Part shown: one piece after another, positions 1-5,198 of the stretch | Layout: every line of letters starts with the position of its first letter | Position numbering within the stretch: position 1 is the stretch's first letter | Assembly (NCBI GenBank): GCA_002405995.1 | Contig: DHMW01000073.1 | Location: forward strand, 527-8,495 | Direction of reading: 5' to 3' | Origin: Oscillospiraceae bacterium UBA4632 | GTDB lineage: Bacteria; Bacillota; Clostridia; Oscillospirales; Oscillospiraceae | Length of the DNA: 7,969 nucleotides | Position numbers and translations under genes: made by a program | The notes under the pieces: generated by a model | What the model was told of the DNA's origin: nothing | Seen by the model: the letters and a program-made list of their open reading frames with translations, nothing else | The model's database searches: none

Positions 1-344
1 ATGGCGATGACCACAGGGATGCCAAGCTCGGTGAGCTGGGTGGTGAGATACAGGTTGCGCTCGAGGTTCGTACCGTCGATGATGTTCAGGATGGCGTCGG
101 GGCGCTCGGTGATCAGGTAGTTACGGGCGACGACCTCCTCCAGCGTATAGGGGGACAGGGAATAAATGCCGGGAAGGTCCATGATGACCACGTCGTCATG
201 CTTCTTGAGCTTGCCTTCCTTCTTCTCCACGGTAACGCCCGGCCAGTTGCCGACGAACTGGTTGGAACCGGTCAGTGCATTAAAAAGCGTCGTCTTACCG
301 CAGTTAGGGTTGCCCGCAAGGGCAATTTTGATCTGCTTTTCCAT
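1..344 (-). CDS. feoB: FeoB ferrous iron transporter, N-terminal G domain (partial, runs off left edge)
   Basis: This is the start of the Fe2+ transport protein FeoB, an inner-membrane iron permease with an N-terminal GTPase domain. Only the first 114 residues are in the window. The G1/P-loop reads GNPNCGKT (residues 11-18). The switch I/G2 region follows as GNWPGVTVEKK (32-42) and the G3 motif is DLPG (56-59). The G4 motif, the helical GDI domain and all membrane helices lie beyond the edge. The start ATG at 344 has an AAGGAG ribosome binding site about 10 bases upstream. The gene is third in a minus-strand run behind two feoA genes, with a 50-base gap to the nearer feoA that holds a palindromic operator (362-379). 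FeoA is not fused to FeoB here. Identification rests on the P-loop, the GNWPGVTVE signature and the feoA neighbours, and is very secure. Confidence 0.97.
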   Translation of the reverse strand, partial: MEKQIKIALAGNPNCGKTTLFNALTGSNQFVGNWPGVTVEKKEGKLKKHDDVVIMDLPGIYSLSPYTLEEVVARNYLITERPDAILNIIDGTNLERNLYLTTQLTELGIPVVIA

Positions 345-361
345 TTTTACTTGCTCCTTCT

Positions 362-379
362 GGTTAAGTCAAACTAACC
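362..379 (-). promoter_or_regulatory. Palindromic operator upstream of feoB
   Basis: On the minus strand this reads GGTTAGTTTGACTTAACC, a full match to the pattern GGTTAG-N6-TTAACC that is also found upstream of the regulator gene (1046-1063). It lies 17 bases upstream of the feoB start, directly before the ribosome binding site and after the feoA stop codon. The TTAG-N6-TTAA core resembles the binding sites I recall for streptococcal MntR-group regulators (ScaR/SloR type). Binding by the adjacent DtxR/MntR-family regulator is inferred. I see no convincing -35/-10 pair next to it. Confidence 0.7.
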
Positions 380-394
380 TGTGTAGAAAATAAA

Positions 395-616
395 TTATTC
401 AACCTCGATCATTTCGGTATCCGCCTTGCGCAGCGACAGCTCATAGCCGCGCACGGTGACCTCCATTGGATCGCCCAGAGGGGCTACCTTGCGGACGTAG
501 ACCTCGGTGCCCTTGGTGATGCCCATGTCCATGATACGGCGCTTGACAGGACCCTCGCCATGGAGCTTGACGACCTTGACGGTCTCGCCGATCTTGGCTT
601 CACGCAATGTTTTCAT
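395..616 (-). CDS. feoA: FeoA family protein (SH3-like), copy adjacent to feoB
   Basis: This is a 73-residue FeoA protein, a small cytoplasmic SH3-like beta-barrel that supports FeoB-dependent Fe2+ uptake. Typical family features are the opening MKTLREAKIGETVKVV, the central RRIMDMGITKGTEV segment (residues 26-40), which matches the conserved R-x-x-DMG-x-x-x-G-x-x-V pattern, and an ending in which the RGYELSLRK strand is followed by a charged tail. The length is normal for stand-alone FeoA. The start ATG at 616 has a GAAGGAGAG ribosome binding site about 6-10 bases upstream. It is the middle gene of feoA-feoA-feoB, with a 35-base gap after the first feoA and 50 bases before feoB. The exact role of FeoA in transport remains unsettled for the family. 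Confidence 0.95.
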   Translation of the reverse strand: MKTLREAKIGETVKVVKLHGEGPVKRRIMDMGITKGTEVYVRKVAPLGDPMEVTVRGYELSLRKADTEMIEVE

Positions 617-651
617 AGTCTCTCTCCTTCTATTAATAAATTACAAAATTC

Positions 652-864
652 TCAGATCATGATCCGGCGCGCCATCTCCTCGCTGATGGCAACGCGGGAC
701 TCCTTCACTCTGACGATCACGTTGCCTCCGAGCGAGGAAATAACGCTCACCGTCCCGCCGGCGACAAAGCCCAGATCCTCCAGATGCTTGCGCACCTCGG
801 GGCTGCCCCCCACCCGCAGGATCAGGTTCTCCTCTCCGGCATTCGCCAGTGTCAGCGGCATCAT
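652..864 (-). CDS. feoA: Second FeoA family protein, first gene of the feo operon
   Basis: This is a 70-residue FeoA-like protein and the first gene of the feo transcript. It shares the FeoA pattern of a short N-terminal strand and an R-K-H-L-E-D-L-G-F-x-x-G motif (residues 25-37), then alternating valines (TVSVISSLGGNVIVRVKES) typical of the SH3-like barrel. Sequence identity to the other FeoA in the operon is low, so this is an old paralogue rather than a recent duplication. An AGGAGG site (873-878) lies 8 bases upstream of ATG 864. The next codon is also ATG, so initiation at 861 is equally possible. An out-of-frame ATG at 871 is too close to that site to be used. A 26-base inverted repeat ends four bases upstream of the ribosome binding site. 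Tandem FeoA paralogues ahead of FeoB are seen in Clostridia; whether they pair or act separately is not shown by sequence. Confidence 0.93.
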   Translation of the reverse strand: MMPLTLANAGEENLILRVGGSPEVRKHLEDLGFVAGGTVSVISSLGGNVIVRVKESRVAISEEMARRIMI

Positions 865-882
865 TGTTCATCCCTCCTGCTC

Positions 883-908
883 CCGGTTAGTTCGTGTGAA
901 CTTACCGG
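883..908 (-). repeat. Near-perfect inverted repeat just upstream of the first feoA ribosome binding site
   Basis: On the plus strand the arms are CCGGTTAGTTC (883-893) and GAACTTACCGG (898-908), separated by GTGT. Ten of eleven pairs match; the single mismatch is 888/903. The left arm contains GGTTAG, the half-site of the operator family, and 885-902 matches 10 of the 12 specified positions of GGTTAG-N6-TTAACC. It ends four bases upstream of the AGGAGG (873-878) in the feo leader. It could be a regulator binding site, an RNA hairpin affecting translation, or both. Confidence 0.6.
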
Positions 909-911
909 CTG

Positions 912-942
912 AAAAAAAGCGGTTCTCGTATTGCTCGCTTTT
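912..942 (-). other. Weak hairpin with U-run in the feo leader
   Basis: Read on the minus strand, AAAAGCG (942-936) can pair with CGCTTTT (921-915) around a 14-base loop, and the T-run continues to 912. The shape is terminator-like, but only three of the seven pairs are G-C and part of the U-run lies in the stem. It sits about 30 bases into the predicted feo leader. It may be a weak attenuator or chance in an AT-rich leader. Confidence 0.25.
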
Positions 943-951
943 CTCTTTTTT

Positions 952-969
952 GGTTAGCCACATTTAACT
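952..969 (+). promoter_or_regulatory. Palindromic operator in the feo leader
   Basis: GGTTAGCCACATTTAACT matches the operator pattern GGTTAG-N6-TTAACC at 11 of 12 specified positions, differing only in the last base. It lies just downstream of the predicted feo transcription start (about 973 on the minus strand). A bound repressor there would block transcript initiation or early elongation. The DtxR/MntR-family protein encoded at 1102 is the obvious candidate binder, by inference. Confidence 0.6.
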
Positions 970-979
970 TTCGCCTGCA

Positions 980-1008
980 AGTTTAATCTATCTAACAGAT
1001 TTTGTCAA
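980..1008 (-). promoter_or_regulatory. Predicted sigma-A promoter of the feo operon, overlapped by a degenerate operator
   Basis: On the minus strand TTGACA (1008-1003) is a consensus -35. It is followed by a 17-base spacer and TAAACT (985-980) as -10, a 4 of 6 match. Transcription would start near 973, giving a leader of about 110 bases before the first feoA. The 18 bases at 980-997 also match the operator pattern at 9 of 12 positions on the minus strand (GTTAG...TAAAC), so a repressor could cover the spacer and -10. No other -35/-10 pair in the intergenic region is as good. Confidence 0.65.
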
Positions 1009-1045
1009 GTGGTTTCGCGAAATATTTTTTTGCGCTTGCATTTTT

Positions 1046-1063
1046 GGTTAGAGTGTGTTAACC
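1046..1063 (+). promoter_or_regulatory. Palindromic operator upstream of the metal-dependent regulator gene
   Basis: GGTTAGAGTGTGTTAACC is a complete match to the shared palindrome GGTTAG-N6-TTAACC, identical in its arms to the site before feoB. It lies 38 bases upstream of the regulator's start codon, in the AT-rich region where its promoter must be. This implies negative autoregulation. I could not assign a clear -35/-10 pair: TTGCAT (1036-1041) and TATATG (1064-1069) flank the operator but are 22 bases apart, which is too far. Confidence 0.68.
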
Positions 1064-1101
1064 TATATGGGTACTCTAATGGGAAGTTGGTAAAAACGTC
1101 C

Positions 1102-1470
1102 ATGAAAATTCAAAAAGCAGCCGAGGACTATCTGGAATCCATGCTGATGATGAAGGAACAGCGCGGGTATATCCGCTCGGTCGATGTAGCGGAGCATCTG
1201 GGCGTAACGAAGCCCAGCGTCACCTATGCGACCAAGCGCCTGCGCGAGAACGGCTACATCGAGATGGATAAGGATGGGCTGATCACCCTGACGGACCGCG
1301 GCATGGCGATCGCCGCGAAGATGCTGGACCGCCACCACACGCTGACAAAATTCCTCATCGCGCTGGGCGTGGATGAAAAGACGGCCGAGGAGGACGCGTG
1401 CAAGATCGAGCACGACATCAGCCAGCAGACCTATGAAGCGATCTGCGGCCACGCGCTGCGCAATATGTGA
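1102..1470 (+). CDS. DtxR/MntR-family metal-dependent transcriptional regulator, short form
   Basis: This is a 122-residue metalloregulator divergent from the feo genes and the likely controller of them. An N-terminal winged helix-turn-helix (about residues 22-66) includes SVDVAEHLGVTKPSV and the recognition helix. The dimerisation and metal-binding helices follow (67-118). Metal-ligand positions by comparison with the family are D9, E12, H79, C100, E103 and H104. D9 matches MntR Asp8, whereas C100 matches DtxR Cys102 rather than MntR Glu99, so metal preference cannot be read simply; the feo context suggests Fe2+. The protein stops after the dimerisation domain, lacking the C-terminal SH3-like (FeoA-like) domain of DtxR/IdeR, as MntR does, and is about 20 residues shorter than Bacillus MntR. 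A GTG at 1009 would extend the frame by 31 residues but has no ribosome binding site and would put the operator inside the coding region. MKIQKAAEDYLE is a typical family start, though its Shine-Dalgarno is weak. Confidence 0.9.
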   Translation: MKIQKAAEDYLESMLMMKEQRGYIRSVDVAEHLGVTKPSVTYATKRLRENGYIEMDKDGLITLTDRGMAIAAKMLDRHHTLTKFLIALGVDEKTAEEDACKIEHDISQQTYEAICGHALRNM

Positions 1471-1485
1471 GCGGCGGAAAAACAG

Positions 1486-1531
1486 AAAAAATAAAAAGAA
1501 GCAGCGGCGCGCCCTCGCGTGCCGCTGCTTC
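1486..1531 (-). terminator. Rho-independent terminator of the glmR-dsdA operon
   Basis: An 11-pair perfect stem, GAAGCAGCGGC (1498-1508) with GCCGCTGCTTC (1521-1531), encloses a 12-base loop. On the minus strand it is followed immediately by a long T-tract (1497-1486, ten T with one A and one T beyond), the classic signature. It sits 15 bases past the dsdA stop codon. On the plus strand the T-tract starts six bases after the stem and is broken, so termination of the regulator gene from the other side would be weaker. Confidence 0.88.
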
Positions 1532-1545
1532 CTGCATTTTCGCTT

Positions 1546-2835
1546 TTACAGGTATTTTTCGCGCTCGCCTTCGGGGACGAGCGCGCCGCCCGTCGCCCAG
1601 ACGATATGCGCGGCGTTTGCAAGCGTCTGGTCGAGGCCGCTCGCGGCGAGATAGTCCGTCATTTTGGGCAGCTCCGCCGCACCGATGAAGCCGGCGCAGG
1701 CGGACGGCTCGGCGAACAGAGCCTGCGTTTCGTGCAGGGCGCGCAGATAGGCGAACAGGTGCTCGTCGGCGACGGTGAAGCCGCCGCTGACCAGCTGGCG
1801 GATCATGCCGCCGACAAAGCCGGACGGGCGGCTGACGGCAAGCCCGTCCGCTGCGGTGCGGCCGCTCAGGCCGATGTCCTGCACGCAGATCTGATCCTGA
1901 AGCCCGCTGGCCAGCCCAAGCAGCATACAGGGCGCCTCGACCGGCTCGGCGAGAAACACGCGGACATGATCGCCGAACTCCTGCTTGAGCCCGAAGCAGA
2001 TGCCGCCCGGCGCGCCGCCGACGCCGCAGGGAATATAGACGAGCAGCGGGTGCTCGCCGTCCACCGTGACGCCCTGCTCCTTCAGCTGCACCTTGAGGCG
2101 GCGCGCCGCCACGGCATAGCCGAGGAAAAGGTCGCGGGAATTTTCATCGTCAATAAAATAGCTCATCGGGTCGCGCGCGGCGAGCGCGCGCCCCTCCGCC
2201 ACCGCGCGGGAATAGTCGGCGGCGTACTCCTTCACCGTCACGCCCTTTGCGCGCAGGAGATCCTTTTTCCACGCCCTTGCGTCCGCGCTCATGTGGACCG
2301 TGACCTGATAGCCCAGCGCCGCGCCCATGATGCCGACGCTCAGCCCGAGGTTGCCCGTGGAGCCGACATGGAGGCTGTAGCGGGAGAAAAAGTCGCGGAA
2401 GGTCTTTGTGGCAAAGACGCTGTAATCGTCCCGCATTTCGACCAGGCGGTTGGCAAGCGCCAGCTCCTCGGTGTGCCTGAGGACCTCATAGCAGCCGCCG
2501 CGCGCCTTGACGCTGCCGGCGACGGCAAGATCCGAGTCGCGCTTGAGATAGAGCCGCCCCGTCAGGCCGGCGTTCTCATTCTCGTTGAGCCAGGCGCGCA
2601 TATCCGGGATCTCGGTCAGCGGGGATTCGATGATGCCGCGGTCCGCCGCGGTCTCGGGAAAGGCTTTTTTAATGAAGGGGGCAAAGCGCTCAAGGCGCGC
2701 CTCCGCATCGTCCACATCCGCGCGCGTAAGCGGCAGCGCAGAAAGCGCGCGGACGGCGTCCACCGTTTCCGGGCTGATCCAGGCGCTCTCGCGGCGCGAC
2801 TGAAGCTCCCTGACGAATTCCTTGTTGTTCAGCAT
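1546..2835 (-). CDS. dsdA: D-serine dehydratase (D-serine ammonia-lyase)
   Basis: This PLP enzyme converts D-serine to pyruvate and ammonia (EC 4.3.1.18) in the cytoplasm. At 429 residues it is close to the E. coli enzyme (442). Visible family marks are the PLP lysine K110 in GSVKARGG (107-114), the phosphate-binding loop GSTGNLGLS (158-166), the FIDDENSRDLFLGYAVA block (227-243) and the glycine-rich PCGVGGAPGG (269-278). The ENSxxLFLGYAVA block points to DsdA rather than threonine dehydratase or diaminopropionate ammonia-lyase. The ATG at 2835 has an AGGAGG upstream located inside the end of the preceding gene. The start overlaps that gene's stop by seven bases, so translation is probably coupled. 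No dsdC regulator or dsdX transporter is adjacent. Likely roles are D-serine catabolism or detoxification, since D-serine can interfere with D-alanine use in the cell wall. Confidence 0.94.
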   Translation of the reverse strand: MLNNKEFVRELQSRRESAWISPETVDAVRALSALPLTRADVDDAEARLERFAPFIKKAFPETAADRGIIESPLTEIPDMRAWLNENENAGLTGRLYLKRDSDLAVAGSVKARGGCYEVLRHTEELALANRLVEMRDDYSVFATKTFRDFFSRYSLHVGSTGNLGLSVGIMGAALGYQVTVHMSADARAWKKDLLRAKGVTVKEYAADYSRAVAEGRALAARDPMSYFIDDENSRDLFLGYAVAARRLKVQLKEQGVTVDGEHPLLVYIPCGVGGAPGGICFGLKQEFGDHVRVFLAEPVEAPCMLLGLASGLQDQICVQDIGLSGRTAADGLAVSRPSGFVGGMIRQLVSGGFTVADEHLFAYLRALHETQALFAEPSACAGFIGAAELPKMTDYLAASGLDQTLANAAHIVWATGGALVPEGEREKYL

Positions 2836-3887
2836 TGCTTTTCCTCCTGTTCCTCCGTGATATATTGCTGTGTGCCGCGGTAAATGCGCACGGTGCGCTC
2901 GCGGTAAAGCTCCATGACGGCGCGCGCCAGCAGCGCAGGGTCGTGGCGGGCGTAGCTGCCCCCGTCCGACACCAGCGGGTATTCCGCCAGTGCCACGCCG
3001 AGCGCGGCGATGCGCTCGCGGTCCACGCGCAGCAGCTCGGCATCCTCGGCGCTGTAGCGCGCGGCAAGCGCGCGCGGAATGGGCGCGCTGTTGGCAAGGC
3101 AGAGGTCGATCATCCCCTCGCGCCCGTGGCGCAGCAGCGCCTCGATGTGGTCGGCGGCGGTGTAGCCCTCGGTCTCGCCGTCCTGCGTCATGATGTTGCA
3201 GATGTAAAACGTCTGCGCGCGGGAGGCGCGGATGGCATCTGCCACGCCGTCAACAAGGAGATTGGGGATGATGCTGGTGTACAGGCTGCCGGGGCCGAGC
3301 AGGATAAGATCCGCCTCCGCGATGGCGCGCAGCGCGTCCGGCAGCGCCCGCGGGCGCTCCGGCAGAAGGCGGACATGGTGGATGCGGCAGTCCTGCTGCT
3401 TTTTTGCGCTGAAAATGCGCGACTCCCCCACCACGCGCGCGCCGTTTTCAAACACAGCCTCCAGCTGCACGTCCGCCTCCGTCACAGGCAGCACGCGCCC
3501 GCTGATCGCCAGCACCTGCCCCATCGCAGCGACCGCTGCCTCGAAGCTGCCGGTGATGCCGTTGAGCGCGGCAAGCAGCAAATTGCCGAACGACTGCCCG
3601 CGCAGCTGCCCCTCCGGGAAGCGATAGTCGAGCAGCTGCTCCATCACCGGCTCAGTATTGGCAAGCGCTTGCATACACTGGCGCACATCCCCCGGCGGCA
3701 GAATGCCCATATCGCGGCGCAGCATGCCGCTGCCGCCGCCGTCGTCCGCCACGGTGACGATCGCCGTCAGCCGGTCTGTATATTTTTTCAGTCCGCGCAG
3801 CATGGTGGACAGCCCCGTTCCGCCGCCGACGGCGACGATCGCGGGACCGCCGGAGCAGTGTGCCGCGTCCGGAAGTCCATATATCAT
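2829..3887 (-). CDS. GlmR/YvcK family protein (uridine diphosphate-N-acetylglucosamine-binding, gluconeogenesis factor)
   Basis: This is a 352-residue member of the YvcK/GlmR (UPF0052, CofD-like) family. In Bacillus the protein binds UDP-GlcNAc, controls GlmS and is needed on gluconeogenic carbon. Motifs include the nucleotide-binding AIVAVGGGTGLS (16-27), VADDGGGSG (46-54, with Gly where the usual motif has Ser), PPGDVRQ (64-70), SFGNLLLAAL and GPGSLYTSIIPNLL, then YICNIMTQDGET. The start chosen is ATG 3887, with GAAGGGG eight bases upstream and the P-loop near the N terminus as in relatives. The in-frame start at 3977 would put the promoter and 30 unrelated residues into the protein. The usual neighbours rapZ (yvcJ) and whiA are absent; instead the 3' end overlaps dsdA by seven bases. 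It could be a paralogue with a separate job rather than the organism's main GlmR. Confidence 0.9.
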   Translation of the reverse strand: MIYGLPDAAHCSGGPAIVAVGGGTGLSTMLRGLKKYTDRLTAIVTVADDGGGSGMLRRDMGILPPGDVRQCMQALANTEPVMEQLLDYRFPEGQLRGQSFGNLLLAALNGITGSFEAAVAAMGQVLAISGRVLPVTEADVQLEAVFENGARVVGESRIFSAKKQQDCRIHHVRLLPERPRALPDALRAIAEADLILLGPGSLYTSIIPNLLVDGVADAIRASRAQTFYICNIMTQDGETEGYTAADHIEALLRHGREGMIDLCLANSAPIPRALAARYSAEDAELLRVDRERIAALGVALAEYPLVSDGGSYARHDPALLARAVMELYRERTVRIYRGTQQYITEEQEEKQC

Positions 3888-3928
3888 AGGGTTTTCCCCT
3901 TCATACGCAAAAAATGCACAAAATATGA

Positions 3929-3957
3929 TTGCATTATAGCAAGGCTTCCTGTAAAAT
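3929..3957 (+). promoter_or_regulatory. Predicted promoter of the aldo/keto reductase gene
   Basis: TTGCAT (3929-3934) and TAAAAT (3952-3957) are separated by 17 bases, giving a start near 3963 and a leader of about 45 bases. The -35 shares bases with the -10 of the divergent glmR promoter, so the two cannot easily be occupied at the same time. A short inverted repeat GTCA-AAAG-TGAC (3964-3975) lies at the start site; I cannot tell whether it is bound by anything. Confidence 0.6.
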
Positions 3958-3964
3958 GGAATCG
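3933..3964 (-). promoter_or_regulatory. Predicted extended -10 promoter of glmR-dsdA
   Basis: The minus strand carries a perfect TATAAT (3938-3933) preceded by TGC, an extended -10 element. The -35 at the correct spacing is poor (TTCCAT, 3961-3956), which is usual for extended -10 promoters. Transcription would start near 3926, about 40 bases before the glmR start codon. The -10 overlaps the -35 of the opposite promoter by two bases. Confidence 0.65.
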
Positions 3965-4008
3965 TCAAAAGTGACAAGTTTTTTCATGATTTCTGGAGGT
4001 TTGTGATA

Positions 4009-5130
4009 ATGCTATTCAAAAATTTGTGTGGCGAGCGGCTGTCCGCGCTGGGGCTTGGGTGTATGCGCTTTCCTACGTTCGAGGGAGACGACGGAAGGAT
4101 CGATGAGGCGAAGGCCGCGGAGATCGTGCGCTTTGCGATGGAACACGGGGTGAACTACTACGACACGGCATGGGCGTATCACAAAAGCCAGTCCGAGCCG
4201 CTGATGGGGCGTATTCTCAGTGCCTATCCGCGCGGGAGCTTCTATCTTGCCAGCAAATTTCCCGGCTACAGCGCGGAAAATCTTGAGAAAAAGGAAGAGA
4301 TCTTTTCCGCCCAGCTCGAGCGCTGCCGGGTCGATCATTTTGATTTCTATCTCTGCCACAACGTCAGCGACGGCAACATCGACAGCTATCTTGATCCGAA
4401 GTATGGGCTGCTCGACTTTCTGCGCGCGCAGAAGGCCGAAGGCCGCATCCGTCACCTGGGGTTTTCGACGCACGGAAGCCTTGAGACGGTCAGGCGCTTT
4501 CTGGACGCCTTTCCGGAGGCCGAGTTCTGCCAGATCCAGCTCAACTATATGGACTGGACGTTCCAGCGCGCGGAGGACAAGGCCGCGCTGCTGCGCGAAC
4601 GCGGCATCCCCGTCTGGGTGATGGAGCCGGTGCGCGGCGGGCGTCTCGCCTCGCTCGGCGAGGGGCTGGACAAAAAACTCCGCGCGCTGCGGCCGGAGGA
4701 GAGCATCCCCGCGTGGGCGTTCCGCTTCCTGCAGGGCATCGACGGCGTGGGCGTGGTGCTCTCCGGCATGTCGGACCTCGCGCAGGTGGCGGAGAACACC
4801 GCCACGATGTCCGAGTGCAGGCCCCTTTCCCCCGCCGAGCAACAGGTGCTGCTGGACGCGGCACAGGAGCTTTGCCGCCGCACGGCGGTCCCCTGCACCG
4901 CCTGCCATTACTGCGTGGCAAAGTGCCCGCAGGGGCTGGATATCCCTGCCCTGCTGGCGCTGTACAACGCGCAGCTCAACGGCGAAAGCGCCGCCGCAGC
5001 GATAGCTGCCCTGCCGGAGGATAAGCGGCCGCAGTCCTGCCGCGCGTGCCACAGCTGCGAGAAGGTCTGCCCGCAGCAGATCAAGATCGCCGGGGCGCTG
5101 GAGCGCTTTTCGCACCTGCTGCACGGTTGA
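4009..5130 (+). CDS. Aldo/keto reductase with two C-terminal 4Fe-4S motifs
   Basis: This is a 373-residue aldo/keto reductase of the ferredoxin-like subgroup common in anaerobes. The TIM-barrel domain (about 1-280) carries the catalytic tetrad D52, Y57, K83 and H117. The C-terminal domain holds two CxxCxxCxxxC clusters, C296/C299/C302/C306 and C344/C347/C350/C354, each followed by proline, as expected for two 4Fe-4S centres. It probably oxidises or reduces a carbonyl compound using NAD(P)H and passes electrons through the clusters; the substrate is unknown. The start at ATG 4009 is chosen because GGAGG (3995-3999) is nine bases upstream. The GTG at 4003 would be only three bases from it. The gene stands alone on the plus strand, divergent from glmR, and is followed 68 bases later by a separate promoter-driven operon. 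I see no terminator of its own in that gap. Confidence 0.93.
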   Translation: MLFKNLCGERLSALGLGCMRFPTFEGDDGRIDEAKAAEIVRFAMEHGVNYYDTAWAYHKSQSEPLMGRILSAYPRGSFYLASKFPGYSAENLEKKEEIFSAQLERCRVDHFDFYLCHNVSDGNIDSYLDPKYGLLDFLRAQKAEGRIRHLGFSTHGSLETVRRFLDAFPEAEFCQIQLNYMDWTFQRAEDKAALLRERGIPVWVMEPVRGGRLASLGEGLDKKLRALRPEESIPAWAFRFLQGIDGVGVVLSGMSDLAQVAENTATMSECRPLSPAEQQVLLDAAQELCRRTAVPCTACHYCVAKCPQGLDIPALLALYNAQLNGESAAAAIAALPEDKRPQSCRACHSCEKVCPQQIKIAGALERFSHLLHG

Positions 5131-5134
5131 GCGG

Positions 5135-5163
5135 TTGTCAAACGCGCCGGACTGTGGTATGAT
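5135..5163 (+). promoter_or_regulatory. Strong predicted sigma-A promoter with extended -10
   Basis: TTGTCA (5135-5140), a 17-base spacer and TATGAT (5158-5163) form a near-consensus promoter. TGG immediately before the -10 adds an extended -10 element. Transcription would start near 5170, leaving a leader of about 30 bases that ends in the AAGGAG ribosome binding site of the thioesterase gene. This is the best promoter by inspection in the window. Confidence 0.78.
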
Positions 5164-5198
5164 CGGCGTAATGACTTTATCGTAAGGAGACCACCCCT

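Noticed and set aside
641..871. Alternative minus-strand frame of 76 codons overlapping the first feoA
   Set aside because: Its ATG lies almost on top of the ribosome binding site and its product lacks any family pattern, whereas the neighbouring frame encodes a clear FeoA.
1009..1101. GTG start that would lengthen the metalloregulator by 31 residues
   Set aside because: No ribosome binding site, the operator would fall inside the coding region, and family members begin near MKIQ.
1519..2883. Long plus-strand open frame (454 codons) antisense to dsdA
   Set aside because: It mirrors the D-serine dehydratase gene, has no recognisable domain, and is rich in Ala, Arg, Gly and His as expected from antisense reading of GC-rich codons.
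2835..3974. Plus-strand open frame (379 codons) antisense to the glmR-family gene
   Set aside because: The opposite strand carries clear family motifs; the antisense product has low-complexity Arg/His/Ala composition and no plausible ribosome binding site.
3888..3977. Upstream start that would lengthen the GlmR-family protein by 30 residues
   Set aside because: The extension overlaps the predicted promoter and is unlike the family N terminus; ATG 3887 has a suitable ribosome binding site.
4012..5124. Minus-strand open frame antisense to the aldo/keto reductase
   Set aside because: Shadow of a gene with a complete catalytic tetrad and Fe-S motifs; same artefactual composition.
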